Positions 1 through 8,725 of a stretch of 36,139 bases of DNA are shown one piece after another. Positions within the stretch are counted from its first letter, which is position 1. The number at the start of each line of letters is the position of its first letter. Where the stretch lies: contig CALXJF010000015.1 in assembly GCA_944388575.1 (NCBI GenBank), positions 1 through 36,139 of the forward strand, read 5' to 3'. The notes beneath the pieces were generated by a model, which was not told the DNA's origin, did no database searches, and saw nothing but the letters and a program-made list of their open reading frames with translations. The position numbers were made by a program, and so were the translations under genes. The stretch is from an uncultured Clostridia bacterium. GTDB taxonomy: Bacteria > Bacillota > Clostridia > TANB77 > CAG-465.

Positions 1-59
1 TGAAAAACGCCTTAAAAACAAAATAAAATATTAAAAAATTCGTAAAAAAATGTGTCTAA

Positions 60-554
60 AAACTTGACATAGATCCAAGCAGTCATAGAATACAAGAACA
101 GTTATTGATTGATACGGTTATAAACGAATTACGCTCTATTGCAAAGGAAGTATTAACCGATGATTTTTACAATCAATTTGAATTGGTTAAAGCTGAAGAA
201 AACAACGCACAAAAAGAAATCGATACAATAGAAAAAAGGCTTGTACAGATACAAGTTACAATAAAATCATTGTATGCTGATAAATTAAAAGGCATTATCG
301 ATGAAGATATTTTTGTTGAGATGTCCAAGGAATACAACGATGAAAAAACAATGTTATCAGAACAGAAGACAGAACTGTTAAGAAAAATAAATGACAGCAA
401 CTTACAAAATACAGATTTTACAGAGGACTTACGCAAAATCATAGAGTTTGAAACAGTTGATAAAGCAATGCTTTTCAATCTAATTGAAAAGATAGAGGTT
501 ACAGCAGATAGGCAAATTATAATACACTACAAGTTTAAAAATCCATATATATAA
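60..554 (+). pseudogene. C-terminal remnant of a large serine recombinase
   Basis: The open frame begins right after a TAA at 57-59 and encodes only the coiled-coil C-terminal portion typical of large serine site-specific recombinases (resolvase/TnpX-like). It is charged and helical, with a segment like LYADKLKGIIDEDIF and an ending of IEKIEVTADRQIIIHYKFKNPY, which resembles the final beta-strand of that family. The catalytic serine domain and the zinc-ribbon domain are absent, and the 59 bases upstream look non-coding. A TTG at 105 could start translation, but no ribosome binding site precedes it. I read this as the decayed end of a mobile-element integrase gene. The family assignment rests on pattern recognition of the tail alone; the truncation is seen directly. 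Confidence 0.65.
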
Positions 555-698
555 GATAAAATTTGTACATACTGTAAATAAAAGTCCGACTTCTCAGACT
601 TGAATTTATAGTACGTACATCTATGCTGATATACTGATTTTTATTGGTTAAGCTATTGCTTGACGCAATATTTCATATTGCCTTAGTAACATGGCATG

Positions 699-750
699 CA
701 ACAGCTAAAAACAGACGTGACAATGATTTGTAACGTCTGTTTTGCTGTTG
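699..750. other. Long near-perfect hairpin after the recombinase remnant
   Basis: The arm CAACAGCTAAAAACAGACGT (699-718) pairs with ACGTCTGTTTTGCTGTTG (733-750) apart from a two-base bulge, around a 14-base loop. It is not followed by a clean T-run on either strand, so it may be a terminator relic or the end of a lost mobile element rather than an active terminator. Confidence 0.5.
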
Positions 751-775
751 TGTATAATTTTGCGGGTAATATGAA

Positions 776-937
776 TTATAATCTGAAAAATACTTCTTTT
801 TCTATTTCAGTTTCACTATATGTATCAAATAAAAACAATAATTCGCTGCTTAATGTATCAACGCTAATTTTTTCACCTCTTTCAATCAAATTTAAAAGAG
901 CTATACTTGAATAACGAATACAGTCTTGATTTGTCAT
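776..937 (-). CDS. Small protein of unknown function (53 aa)
   Basis: The minus-strand ATG at 937 is preceded by AGAGAAGGTGATTTTA, a good ribosome binding site, and the frame runs 53 codons to a TAA at 776-778. The product begins MTNQDCIRYSSIALLNLIERG and ends in an acidic helix (TYSETEIEKEVFFRL); it has no membrane segment or signal peptide. It lies 26 bp downstream of the collagen-like gene on the same strand and could be the last gene of that unit. I do not recognise the family. Support is the ribosome binding site, sensible composition and position; a plus-strand ORF over the same bases has no such site. Confidence 0.6.
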   Translation of the reverse strand: MTNQDCIRYSSIALLNLIERGEKISVDTLSSELLFLFDTYSETEIEKEVFFRL

Positions 938-963
938 TAAAATCACCTTCTCTTTTATAAATT

Positions 964-1443
964 TTACTTTAACTGGTTTTGTATGGTTATAGATTTTATC
1001 ATTATCGTTCTTTTTTTATGTGTACCAGTAGCTCCTGTAGGACCAGTAGCTCCGATAGATCCGACAGTTCCAGTAGGACCTTGAGGAATAGTAAAGTTAA
1101 TTATATAATTAGGTGCAGTTCCTGTTATTGTAACAGCTGCACTAGATCCAGGTGTACCAGTTGTTACAGTTCCAATTGCTATAGTTGGTGTAGCCCCAGT
1201 AGCTCCAGTAGCCCCAGTAGCCCCAGTAGCTCCAGTTACTCCAGTGGCTCCTGTAGCACCAGTTGCACCTACTGGTCCAGGAACTCCTTGCAATCCTTGT
1301 ACGCCTTGAGGACCTGTTGGTCCCATTGGTCCCTGAGGACCTTGAGGACCAGTTGCTCCAGTTGCGCCTTTATTGCATACTATTGGGCAACATGTATCAC
1401 AACAGTTATTACATGGATCAAAATTTCCACAATAATTATTCAT
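964..1443 (-). CDS. Collagen-like (Gly-X-Y repeat) protein, probable spore-surface protein
   Basis: This 159-aa protein has three parts. A Cys-rich N-terminus (about residues 1-25, with CNNCC and CDTCCPIVC) is followed by Gly-X-Y triplets dominated by GATGAT, GPQ and GPM (about 26-85). A non-collagenous stretch, [15 protein letters not shown] to NFTIPQ, comes next, then a few more triplets. GAT/GPT repeats of this kind are typical of exosporium BclA-like proteins. The usual globular C-terminal trimerisation domain is missing: triplets stop at GATGT and 18 unrelated, basic residues follow, so the 3' end looks truncated. The ribosome binding site AAAGGAGGATATTT is strong. The glycosyltransferase gene 68 bp upstream and the sigma-K-like promoter in the gap suggest a glycosylated spore-surface protein made in the mother cell; that role is inferred. 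Confidence 0.8.
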   Translation of the reverse strand: MNNYCGNFDPCNNCCDTCCPIVCNKGATGATGPQGPQGPMGPTGPQGVQGLQGVPGPVGATGATGATGVTGATGATGATGATGATPTIAIGTVTTGTPGSSAAVTITGTAPNYIINFTIPQGPTGTVGSIGATGPTGATGTHKKRTIMIKSITIQNQLK

Positions 1444-1462
1444 AAATATCCTCCTTTTAGAT

Positions 1463-1477
1463 TTGAGCTTAGCTCAA
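1463..1477. promoter_or_regulatory. Perfect palindrome between promoter and RBS of the collagen-like gene
   Basis: TTGAGCT-T-AGCTCAA is a 7-bp perfect inverted repeat with a single central base. It lies about where transcription from the sigma-K-like promoter would begin, just upstream of the ribosome binding site. It may be an operator or a small 5' hairpin; no known binding consensus was recognised. Confidence 0.35.
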
Positions 1478-1479
1478 TA

Positions 1480-1508
1480 TAGTCTATGTTATAAGGACAA
1501 GATTTGTT
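1480..1508 (-). promoter_or_regulatory. Candidate sigma-K promoter of the collagen-like gene
   Basis: Read on the minus strand, AACA (1505-1508), a 16-base spacer and CATAGACTA (1480-1488) match the Bacillus sigma-K pattern mAC-N16/17-CATAnnnTA. The element sits in the short gap after the glycosyltransferase stop codon. No sigma-A promoter of comparable quality was seen there. The motif is short and AT-rich, so chance occurrence is possible; a matching element ahead of the glycosyltransferase raises the likelihood. Confidence 0.4.
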
Positions 1509-1511
1509 AAT

Positions 1512-2588
1512 TTATTTTTTTGAAAGATTGTCAAAGAATGTTTTATTTAATAGATAACTTTTATTAGTTGGTTTAACTTTACCTGCTAGATCGTTATATT
1601 TTATAGCTTTTGAAATATCACCTATATTATAATAACAAATGCAAAGTTGAATATATGGAGTAAAATTATAACAATCTAGGTTATAAAAGCCTCCTCTAGT
1701 AGTATCTAATGGAATAGTACTTGCTTTTTCGTACCAATAGATAGCATTATTATATAATTTTTGGTTAAAGAAAAAATGACCTAATTGACAGCAAATCTCA
1801 GCTCTAGGTAAGTCATATAAAAAACTTCTGGTAAGGGATAGAAAAGCATTAGTATTATCATTTATATCAATATAGCAATTATATAAATCGGCACAAGCAT
1901 TAATTTTATTTTCTATCCATCCATCTTTATTATCTAAAAATATTTTAAAATTTTTAATTGCTTTTTTGTATTTTTTATTATAATATAATTCTCTAGCATA
2001 ATAAAATTGTTGCCTTGGATCAAGTGTATCACCATTTTTTATCATTTTTTCAAATATTCTTAAATTTCTTTTAGGATCTGGGTATCCTATTTTTTTATGT
2101 GTAATAGCAATATCTTTATGAACATATTTTCCTGAGGTAACAATTACTTCATGTATTGGACTAACCCACTGATAGTTTTTTTCTCTTTTTAAAATTCTCT
2201 CTCTATAATATGAAAAGTTAACATTTCCGTTTTCATCAAAACCGGTATTATATTTTAATAATACTATATCAATACTTTTATCTAATTTCTTTTTTAAATT
2301 TAGAAGTTTAATTCTATCATCTTCAAGTATTACATCATCTGCGTCTAACCAAATTATATAATCTTTAGTGGCTTTAGAAAATGAAAAATTTCTTGCTTTT
2401 GAAAAATCATCTATCCATTTAAAATCATATAGTTTATCTGTATATTGTTTTGCTATATCTTTTGTTTTGTCGTGTGATCCTGTATCAACAATTATAATTT
2501 CATCTACTATATCTTTTACAGAATCAAGGCAACGTTTCAATACTCTTTCTTCATCTTTTACAATCATACATAAACTAAGTGTTATCAT
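1512..2588 (-). CDS. Family 2 glycosyltransferase with helical-repeat C-terminus
   Basis: This 358-aa protein is a GT2 (GT-A fold) glycosyltransferase. It starts with the usual strand MITLSLCMIVKDEE, has the nucleotide-sugar region IIIVDTGSHDKT near residues 31-42, and the metal-binding DADD at 82-85 after WL. From about residue 180 the chain becomes TPR-like (YYARELYYNKKYKKAIKNF; NQKLYNNAIYWYEKA; YYNIGDISKAIKYN). There is no membrane segment, so it should act in the cytoplasm. The ribosome binding site is AAGGAGGATACT. It precedes the collagen-like gene on the same strand, an arrangement like glycosyltransferase/BclA pairs in Clostridioides difficile (sgtA-bclA3), so the collagen-like protein is the obvious acceptor. 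Donor sugar cannot be read from the sequence. Confidence 0.85.
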   Translation of the reverse strand: MITLSLCMIVKDEERVLKRCLDSVKDIVDEIIIVDTGSHDKTKDIAKQYTDKLYDFKWIDDFSKARNFSFSKATKDYIIWLDADDVILEDDRIKLLNLKKKLDKSIDIVLLKYNTGFDENGNVNFSYYRERILKREKNYQWVSPIHEVIVTSGKYVHKDIAITHKKIGYPDPKRNLRIFEKMIKNGDTLDPRQQFYYARELYYNKKYKKAIKNFKIFLDNKDGWIENKINACADLYNCYIDINDNTNAFLSLTRSFLYDLPRAEICCQLGHFFFNQKLYNNAIYWYEKASTIPLDTTRGGFYNLDCYNFTPYIQLCICYYNIGDISKAIKYNDLAGKVKPTNKSYLLNKTFFDNLSKK

Positions 2589-2607
2589 AGTATCCTCCTT
2601 ATAGATT

Positions 2608-2636
2608 TATTATATGAAATTATGTATTTAATGGTT
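2608..2636 (-). promoter_or_regulatory. Candidate sigma-K promoter of the glycosyltransferase gene
   Basis: On the minus strand AACC (2633-2636), 16 bases, then CATATAATA (2608-2616) fits mAC-N16-CATAnnnTA with the same spacing as the element ahead of the collagen-like gene. The -10 also contains TATAAT, but no TTGACA-like -35 sits 17 bp upstream of it. The inferred transcript would have a very short leader beginning at the AAGGAGG. Confidence 0.4.
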
Positions 2637-2707
2637 CGACAAAAATAGTTATAAATAAAATAATGTAAAAGATATGAATTTTAAACATCATATGATATAT
2701 ATTCTGT

Positions 2708-4999
2708 ATGGAAAAAATAATAAAGAATATTAAATTAAATAGAAGAGATAGAAGAAAAATATATTTGACAGTACTTATTTTAATAATCATTTGTTTTAGA
2801 ATTATATATGTATATTATATCTTTAACTTTAAATTTATAAATGATAAAACAAACTTAAAAGAAGTTATGGTCATTGAGTTAAAAAGTATAGATGATAATA
2901 AAATCGTATATGAAGTAATATATGATAAAAGAAGATTTTTACTTAATATTTATCAGAAGAATAAAGAAGATAAAGAAAAGGGAAAAAATGAGGATTTAAG
3001 AGTTTATAATTATGGAGATATAATAAAAATAAATGGTAAAATAAAGATACCATATCTATTAAATAACCCAAATGAATTTGATTATAAAATGTATTTAAAC
3101 TCTAAAAATATAGTTGGATATATTAATACATATACTATTGTTAATACTAATAAAAATAGCGCAAATGTTGTTATAAAGTTTATATATGAATTTAAAAATA
3201 TATTAGAAAAAAGAATTAAGGATATCTTACCTGATAAAGAAGCGAATTTGTTTAAAAGTATGATTTATGGAGATTTAGTAAATCTTGATAAAGAATTACA
3301 AGATAAATTAAGTGAAATTGGTTTATCTCATATAATTGCGGTTTCTGGGAGTAATATATCATTTTTATTAATTGTAATATCAAATTTTTTCAGTTCTAAA
3401 AATAATAAAAGGGTTTTTATTTTGCAAATAATTTTTATTATATTTTTCTGTTTTTTTTCATCTTTTTCTATATCAATAATTAGAGCGTCTATTATGAGTA
3501 TAGTTTCTATAATTTCTAAAATGTTTAATATTAAGATAAAAAAATTTACTTCTATTGCTATATCAATAATAATTTTATTAATTTATAATCCGTTTTGTAT
3601 ATTTAATATTAGTTTTCTTTTTTCATATTTAGCAGTAATAGGAATAATGATTTATCAATTAGAAATATATAGTTTTTTAGATGTAGTATTAAAAAAAGCA
3701 TTGAAATATAAGTATATAGAAAAAAGTAAAACAAAAAAATATATATATGCTGTTTTAAAATCTGTAAATACTATTTTAAGTGTATATATAGCTGTACAAA
3801 TTCTTGTATTACCTCTTCAAATTTATTATTTTAGTAAGATATCATTAGTATCAATTCTTTCAAATGTCATTATTTATCCTTTATTAAATGCGATATGTTT
3901 TATTGGGTTTTATATATTATTTTTATCATTTATACCATTTGTATCTATTATATTATTAAATTGCGAATATATATTGTTAAATTTAGTTATACAGATTGCT
4001 GATTTAATATCAAATATTAGTTTAAATATTGTTTTACCCAAGCCAAGTTTACTAATACTATTAATATATTATTTAGTATTAGTTTTATTTAGGCTCAGAA
4101 AGAAAGCTGTTTTAATAGTAGTTAAAAGTAAGGTAAATAAATTAAGAAAAGCTGTAGACTTGCTTTTTATTTGTTATATAATATATGTGTTTGTTTTTTA
4201 TATAAATATTTTATATTTTGAAAGCTATATCTACTTTTTTAATGTTGAACAGGGAAATATGGCTTTTATAAGGTATAAGAGAAAGAATATATTAATTGAT
4301 TATGGATCAACAACTAAGAATTTAGCTTCTAATATATTGAGTAACTTTTGTAAAGAAAAAGGTATAAAAAAAATCGATTTGTGTATTTTAACTCATATGC
4401 ATGAGGATCATGTTAGTGGAGTTTTTAATGATATAAAGGAAATAAGGATTGATAGAATATTATATTCTTATCCTAAAGAAGATATTGATTATTTTAGAGA
4501 ATTGAAAGAATTGGCAAATAATCAAAAAATATCAATGTTAGAAACTGATATTTTTGATAGTTATCAATTTGATGACTTAGAAATTATTGTGTTATCTCCA
4601 AGTAATAATGAAAAAATAATGTCAAAGGATATTCAAAATGCAAATTCTCAAGTTATATTAATAAGTATTGATGATTTTAATTTATTGTTTATGGGGGATG
4701 CAACTATTGAAACAGAGAAATCTATAATAGAGAAAATAAAAAATATAAAAGATAATGATTTAAAGTCTAAGATAGAGAGTAAATTACAAAAATTACAAAT
4801 TATTCAGATTGGACATCATGGTTCTAAAACTTCAACTTCAAAAGAATTTTTAAGTTATATTAATGTAAAATATGCAATAATATCATCAAAGAAAGAAAAA
4901 TTTGGACATCCACATGAAGAGACATTAGAAAAGTTAAAACAATATAATATATTATTTTATATTACAGAATATAATGGAGCAATAAAATTTTTAATATAA
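2708..4999 (+). CDS. comEC: ComEC/Rec2-type DNA uptake channel
   Basis: ComEC forms the inner-membrane channel through which single-stranded DNA enters during transformation. This 763-aa protein has the family layout. An N-terminal membrane segment is followed by a DUF4131-like extracytoplasmic domain (FDYKMYLNSKNIVGYI). The Competence domain follows, with the signature LSEIGLSHIIAVSGSNISFLL and many membrane helices (about residues 200-510). A C-terminal metallo-beta-lactamase-like domain carries THMHEDH (562-568), MGD (662-664) and GHHGSKTS (702-709). The length is normal. The ATG at 2708 lacks a recognisable ribosome binding site, so translation may be weak. No comEA or comEB lies beside it. 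Function is well supported by the domains; whether the organism is naturally competent is unknown. Confidence 0.9.
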   Translation: MEKIIKNIKLNRRDRRKIYLTVLILIIICFRIIYVYYIFNFKFINDKTNLKEVMVIELKSIDDNKIVYEVIYDKRRFLLNIYQKNKEDKEKGKNEDLRVYNYGDIIKINGKIKIPYLLNNPNEFDYKMYLNSKNIVGYINTYTIVNTNKNSANVVIKFIYEFKNILEKRIKDILPDKEANLFKSMIYGDLVNLDKELQDKLSEIGLSHIIAVSGSNISFLLIVISNFFSSKNNKRVFILQIIFIIFFCFFSSFSISIIRASIMSIVSIISKMFNIKIKKFTSIAISIIILLIYNPFCIFNISFLFSYLAVIGIMIYQLEIYSFLDVVLKKALKYKYIEKSKTKKYIYAVLKSVNTILSVYIAVQILVLPLQIYYFSKISLVSILSNVIIYPLLNAICFIGFYILFLSFIPFVSIILLNCEYILLNLVIQIADLISNISLNIVLPKPSLLILLIYYLVLVLFRLRKKAVLIVVKSKVNKLRKAVDLLFICYIIYVFVFYINILYFESYIYFFNVEQGNMAFIRYKRKNILIDYGSTTKNLASNILSNFCKEKGIKKIDLCILTHMHEDHVSGVFNDIKEIRIDRILYSYPKEDIDYFRELKELANNQKISMLETDIFDSYQFDDLEIIVLSPSNNEKIMSKDIQNANSQVILISIDDFNLLFMGDATIETEKSIIEKIKNIKDNDLKSKIESKLQKLQIIQIGHHGSKTSTSKEFLSYINVKYAIISSKKEKFGHPHEETLEKLKQYNILFYITEYNGAIKFLI

Positions 5000-5060
5000 A
5001 TTTTCCAAATATTGTATAATATAGAAAAGTTTGCAAAACCTATTTATGAAGGTGATAAGT

Positions 5061-5648
5061 ATGAGATTAGAAACTAAATATAGATTACTAGTTATTTCAA
5101 TGTTCATTGTACTATTAATGTTTGGAATATATATAGGATTTAATTTAGAGAATAAAAATGATACTACAGATATTGCAAAAACTGTAATAAATGATCACAA
5201 TGAAGATGAAGTCAGTATATATACTGAAACTAATTCTAATGTAAAATATGATATTGAATTAGTATATGAGGATGATTATACTTTATGTGGTCATAAGATA
5301 GAAAATTCAGAAATTATATATGATACTACTTTACAGGAATTAAAAGAACAAGAGATGGATAAACAAAAAGAAGAGGAAAAAGAATATGAAATAAAAGAAG
5401 AGTCAAAAGATAGATTGGTTTTCTATAGAAAAGTTGATCAAAATTGTCCAAATCATTTTAATGTAAAGCTAGAAGAAGGGGTTATAGTAATTTATAATGT
5501 TGTAAATGATACAGTAAATACAGTATATCAAAAAATAGATATATCACAAGAATTAATAAGACCTGAGATGCTAGAGGAATTAAATGTTGGAATCAAAGTA
5601 GATTCTAAAGAAGAACTAAATCTAATAATTGAAGATTTAGAAAGTTAA
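5061..5648 (+). CDS. BofC-like sporulation protein
   Basis: A 195-aa protein starting at ATG 5061, chosen over upstream starts because GAAGGTGATAAGT is a good ribosome binding site and the N-terminus becomes a clean signal anchor (hydrophobic from about residue 8 to 28). The exported part has CGH at 76-78, an acidic Lys/Glu-rich middle, and a C-terminal domain whose pattern (DRLVFYRKVDQNCP, then EELNVGIKVDSKEELNLII) resembles the BofC C-terminal domain. In Bacillus, BofC lies in the forespore intermembrane space and restrains SpoIVB signalling to pro-sigma-K processing. The resemblance is to the C-terminal domain only, so the exact role here is uncertain. It follows comEC by 61 bp and could be read from the same transcript. 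Confidence 0.6.
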   Translation: MRLETKYRLLVISMFIVLLMFGIYIGFNLENKNDTTDIAKTVINDHNEDEVSIYTETNSNVKYDIELVYEDDYTLCGHKIENSEIIYDTTLQELKEQEMDKQKEEEKEYEIKEESKDRLVFYRKVDQNCPNHFNVKLEEGVIVIYNVVNDTVNTVYQKIDISQELIRPEMLEELNVGIKVDSKEELNLIIEDLES

Positions 5649-5721
5649 TAAAATAAGTATTATTGAGCCTTAAATTATTGCTAGTAATCCTTATCTGTTA
5701 TAATGAAACTTAAGATTAAGT

Positions 5722-5750
5722 TTGTAAATTGCACTTTTTTATGTTATAAT
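5722..5750 (+). promoter_or_regulatory. Promoter of the gene at 5857
   Basis: TTGTAA (5722-5727), a 17-base spacer ending in TGT (extended -10) and TATAAT (5745-5750). A purine-rich AAAGGAGGAAAT at about 5769-5780 follows but leads to no ORF of useful length, so the leader is about 100 bases. Confidence 0.6.
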
Positions 5751-5856
5751 ATCTAAAAATATTCTTTTAAAGGAGGAAATTTCCAACAATTGTAAATCTT
5801 GATTAATAAAAATAAAAGTATTACTAATTATTACTACTTAAGAAGGAGAATTAAAG

Positions 5857-6249
5857 ATGGGAAAATATTATATGGATGAGGCTTATTTAATTAATCCTAT
5901 ATTAAAGGACAATATTTTTAGATCACCAAACTATTATAACTATGTTGAAAGGGAGTTAAAAGGTTACACCATTTCAAAACTTGTTTTTTATGATATCTCT
6001 TATAATACAGTAATAGATGATTTTGATCCTATTTGTGCACTGATTATAATTAATAAGGAGGAAGTAGTTCTTTTTAAAAACAAGGAAAAAGTAATGCTAA
6101 AAAATCATAAAAATATACTAAAGGTTTTATTTGGTCAAATTGATTATATTGAGCAAGATGCCAATTTAGAATATATTTTATCTGATATTAATTTAGAATT
6201 AGATGATTTTATAACAGCAATAACAGCATTAATGGAAAGTAGTATTTAA
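5857..6249 (+). CDS. Conserved-looking protein of unknown function (130 aa)
   Basis: The ATG at 5857 has an AGAAGGAGAATTAAAG ribosome binding site. The soluble 130-aa product starts MGKYYMDEAYLINPILKDN and alternates predicted strands (KLVFYDISY; ICALIIINKEEVVLF) with a C-terminal acidic helix. No signal peptide, membrane segment or catalytic motif is evident and I do not recognise a family. It has its own promoter and ends at a hairpin shared with the convergent clpE gene, so it is probably monocistronic. Confidence 0.65.
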   Translation: MGKYYMDEAYLINPILKDNIFRSPNYYNYVERELKGYTISKLVFYDISYNTVIDDFDPICALIIINKEEVVLFKNKEKVMLKNHKNILKVLFGQIDYIEQDANLEYILSDINLELDDFITAITALMESSI

Positions 6250-6273
6250 AGTAAAAAAAAATTCTTGACTGTG

Positions 6274-6317
6274 AAAAGAGGATACCCCTAAAAATTTATT
6301 TAAGGGAACCCTCTTTT
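6274..6317. terminator. Bidirectional terminator between 5857 gene and clpE
   Basis: AAAAGAGG (6274-6281) pairs with CCTCTTTT (6310-6317), and the inner CCC/GGG (about 6285-6306) can also pair. T-rich sequence follows on the plus strand and the A-run at 6253-6261 gives a U-run on the minus strand, so it can serve both convergent genes. Confidence 0.65.
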
Positions 6318-6319
6318 AA

Positions 6320-8683
6320 CTATTTTATATTTATTTTTCCGTCTATTACATCAATAGTATAGAGATTTTTTTCTTTTATTTTTCCTTTTATAAAATCTAT
6401 TGCTATGATGTCTTCAATATATTTTTGAATAGCACGTCTTAAAGGTCTAGCTCCAAATTTTTCGTTATATCCTTTATCAACTATAAAGCTAGTTACATTT
6501 TCTGTATAATTAAATAATATATGTTTTTCTTTTGTTTCTTTTTGTAATTCTTTTAGCATTATATCAGCAATTTTTAGAATATTATCATGTGATAATTTTT
6601 TAAATGTAATAATATCATCGATTCTATTTAAAAATTCTGGAGAAAAGAATTCTTTAAGGGCATCAGCAGTTTTTCCTTCTAATAGATTTTCTTCTATTTT
6701 ATTATTTGCAAATCCATATCCATCACTTTTAAAGTTGGTTCCAAGATTTGAAGTAAGAACAATAATAGTGTGTTTAAAAGATACGGTTTTACCTTGTGAA
6801 TCAGTTAGTTTTCCATCATCAAGAATTTGAAGTAATATGTTATATATACTTTGATGAGCTTTTTCTATTTCATCAAAAAGTATAATACTATAAGGATTTC
6901 TTCTGATTTTTTCTGTTAGTTGTCCAGCTTCATCATATCCGACATATCCAGGAGGAGCTCCGATTAATTTAGAAGCACTATGAGCTTCCATATATTCGGA
7001 CATATCTAATTTTATAACTGCTTCTTCATTATCAAACAATTCATAAGCTAGTGCTTTTACAAGAGCGGTTTTTCCAACTCCGGTAGGACCTACAAAAATA
7101 AATGAAGGAGGTCTATTAATATTACGTATATTAGCACGTTTTCTAATAATTGCATTAGAAATAGCTTCAATTGCATGATCTTGTCCAATAATCCTTTTGT
7201 GTAAATTATCCTTTAGATTTAAAAGTTTTGTAGTTTCAGATGTTTTAATTCTCATTACTGGAATTTTAGTCCAAAGTTCTACTACTTGAGCTAAATCATC
7301 AAAAGTTACAGCTTTAGGTTTGATTTTCTTTTGAAGCTCGTTAAGTTCAGTTTGTATTTTACATTCTCTTTCTTTTAGTTTAGCAGCTTTTTCAAAAGTA
7401 GATATTTGATTTTCATTTGAAGTATCATTAAGTTCATTATCAGTTTGTGTTTCAAGCTGTGTATCTAATTCTTCTTTTTCTTCGGTTATTTTATCTAATT
7501 CTATTTGTAATTTTTCAATTTTAGCCAAATTAATGTCTTCTAGGTTAACTCTTGCACAAGCTTCATCAATTAAGTCAATAGCTTTATCTGGTAAAAATCT
7601 ATCATGTATATATTTATCAGCAAGATTTACGGCATCTTTTAAGATTTCATCGGATATTTTGACCTTATGATAATCTTCATAGTAATTTTTTATACCTTTT
7701 AAGATTTTAAAACAATCATCTGGATTTGGTTCATCTACTATAACTGGTTGAAATCTTCTTTCGAGTGCAGAATCTTTCTCAATATATTTTCTATATTCTT
7801 TTAAAGTAGTAGCACCTATAATTTGAACAGTACCATTTGCAAGTGCTGGTTTTAACATATTAGCAGCATTCATTGAATTATCATGTTCTAGACCACCTAC
7901 TATATTATGTACTTCATCGATTGCAAGAATAATATTCCCTAAGGATCTACACTCATCTATAAGCCCTTTAACTCTGGCTTCAAATTGACCTCTAAATTGT
8001 GTACCAGCTACAAGGGAAGTCATATCTATAAGATATACTTCTTTATTTATAAGTTTACTTGGAACTTCTCCCTTTGCAATAGCGATAGCTAAAGCATTTA
8101 CTATTGCGGTTTTTCCAACACCAGGTTCTCCAATTAAAGCTGGGTTATTTTTACTTCTTCTGTTAAGTATTTGAATCATTCTTTCAAGTTCAATTTTTCT
8201 TCCGATGACATTGTCAAGCTTATTATTTCTAGCCTTTTCAGTCAAGTTTTCCCCAAATGTATCTAAATATTTAGTTTTTTTTCTTTTTTTCTTATCTTTC
8301 TTGGAATTTGTTTTTTCGTCACTAGAAGTATTATTTTCTTGCTCTTTTTTCTTTTTTGGCATTAAATTGCTAAATAAACTTTCAAATCCAAAGCCTTTTG
8401 GATTTCCCTCTTCATCTTCATCTAAATTATCCATATTAAAATCAGAAATACCATTAATCATGGTATCAAATTGGCTTGACATATTTTCTATATCTTCTTG
8501 TGACATATTTGTCATTTCTTTCATTATTGAACTAAGAGGATCTATACCTTGTTTTTTTGCACACTCTATACAAAGACCAGTAGTTTCGTTTGTTTGTTTT
8601 CCCTCTTTATCTAATTTATTTATAAATATTACAGCCATATTTTTTTTACATACAGAACATAGCATACAATTTCTCATCTCCAT
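6320..8683 (-). CDS. clpE: Clp ATPase with N-terminal zinc finger (ClpE-like)
   Basis: An HSP100/Clp ATPase (787 aa from the first ATG) that unfolds proteins for ClpP. The N-terminus is a four-cysteine zinc finger (C9-x2-C12, C38-x2-C41), as in ClpE, instead of the Clp_N repeat of ClpC. A long charged linker (about residues 75-140, Lys/Glu-rich) follows. AAA domain 1 has GEPGVGKT with Lys191 and AIDEVHNI. A coiled-coil middle insertion (about 385-460) precedes AAA domain 2, with GPTGVGKT (Lys538), MSEYMEAHSASKLIGAPPGYVGY and a ClpB_D2-small domain. The family usually starts at the MLC motif, so translation may begin at the ATG at 8665, which has GGAG upstream; neither start has an ideal ribosome binding site. 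No ctsR, mcsA or mcsB neighbour and no obvious CtsR box were seen. Confidence 0.9.
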   Translation of the reverse strand: MEMRNCMLCSVCKKNMAVIFINKLDKEGKQTNETTGLCIECAKKQGIDPLSSIMKEMTNMSQEDIENMSSQFDTMINGISDFNMDNLDEDEEGNPKGFGFESLFSNLMPKKKKEQENNTSSDEKTNSKKDKKKRKKTKYLDTFGENLTEKARNNKLDNVIGRKIELERMIQILNRRSKNNPALIGEPGVGKTAIVNALAIAIAKGEVPSKLINKEVYLIDMTSLVAGTQFRGQFEARVKGLIDECRSLGNIILAIDEVHNIVGGLEHDNSMNAANMLKPALANGTVQIIGATTLKEYRKYIEKDSALERRFQPVIVDEPNPDDCFKILKGIKNYYEDYHKVKISDEILKDAVNLADKYIHDRFLPDKAIDLIDEACARVNLEDINLAKIEKLQIELDKITEEKEELDTQLETQTDNELNDTSNENQISTFEKAAKLKERECKIQTELNELQKKIKPKAVTFDDLAQVVELWTKIPVMRIKTSETTKLLNLKDNLHKRIIGQDHAIEAISNAIIRKRANIRNINRPPSFIFVGPTGVGKTALVKALAYELFDNEEAVIKLDMSEYMEAHSASKLIGAPPGYVGYDEAGQLTEKIRRNPYSIILFDEIEKAHQSIYNILLQILDDGKLTDSQGKTVSFKHTIIVLTSNLGTNFKSDGYGFANNKIEENLLEGKTADALKEFFSPEFLNRIDDIITFKKLSHDNILKIADIMLKELQKETKEKHILFNYTENVTSFIVDKGYNEKFGARPLRRAIQKYIEDIIAIDFIKGKIKEKNLYTIDVIDGKINIK

Positions 8684-8725
8684 TTTATAATTAATTTATA
8701 CCATATAACGTACAAATCATTAATA

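Noticed and set aside
696-914. Plus-strand ORF of 72 codons after the recombinase remnant
   Set aside because: It starts inside the hairpin, has no ribosome binding site, and the opposite strand has a better-supported small gene (776-937).
1190-1270. Short DNA repeats (GTAGCTCCA units) that might suggest a CRISPR array or satellite
   Set aside because: They encode the GAT triplets in frame in the minus-strand gene, and there are no spacers.
979-1482. A long plus-strand ORF rich in Ser, Cys and Tyr across the collagen-like gene
   Set aside because: It is the antisense reading of the Gly-X-Y repeats; its composition is dictated by that repeat and it lacks a ribosome binding site.
8205-8690. 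161-codon plus-strand ORF across the start of clpE
   Set aside because: Antisense of the Lys/Glu-rich linker and zinc finger, giving artificial Phe/Ser/Leu runs; no ribosome binding site.
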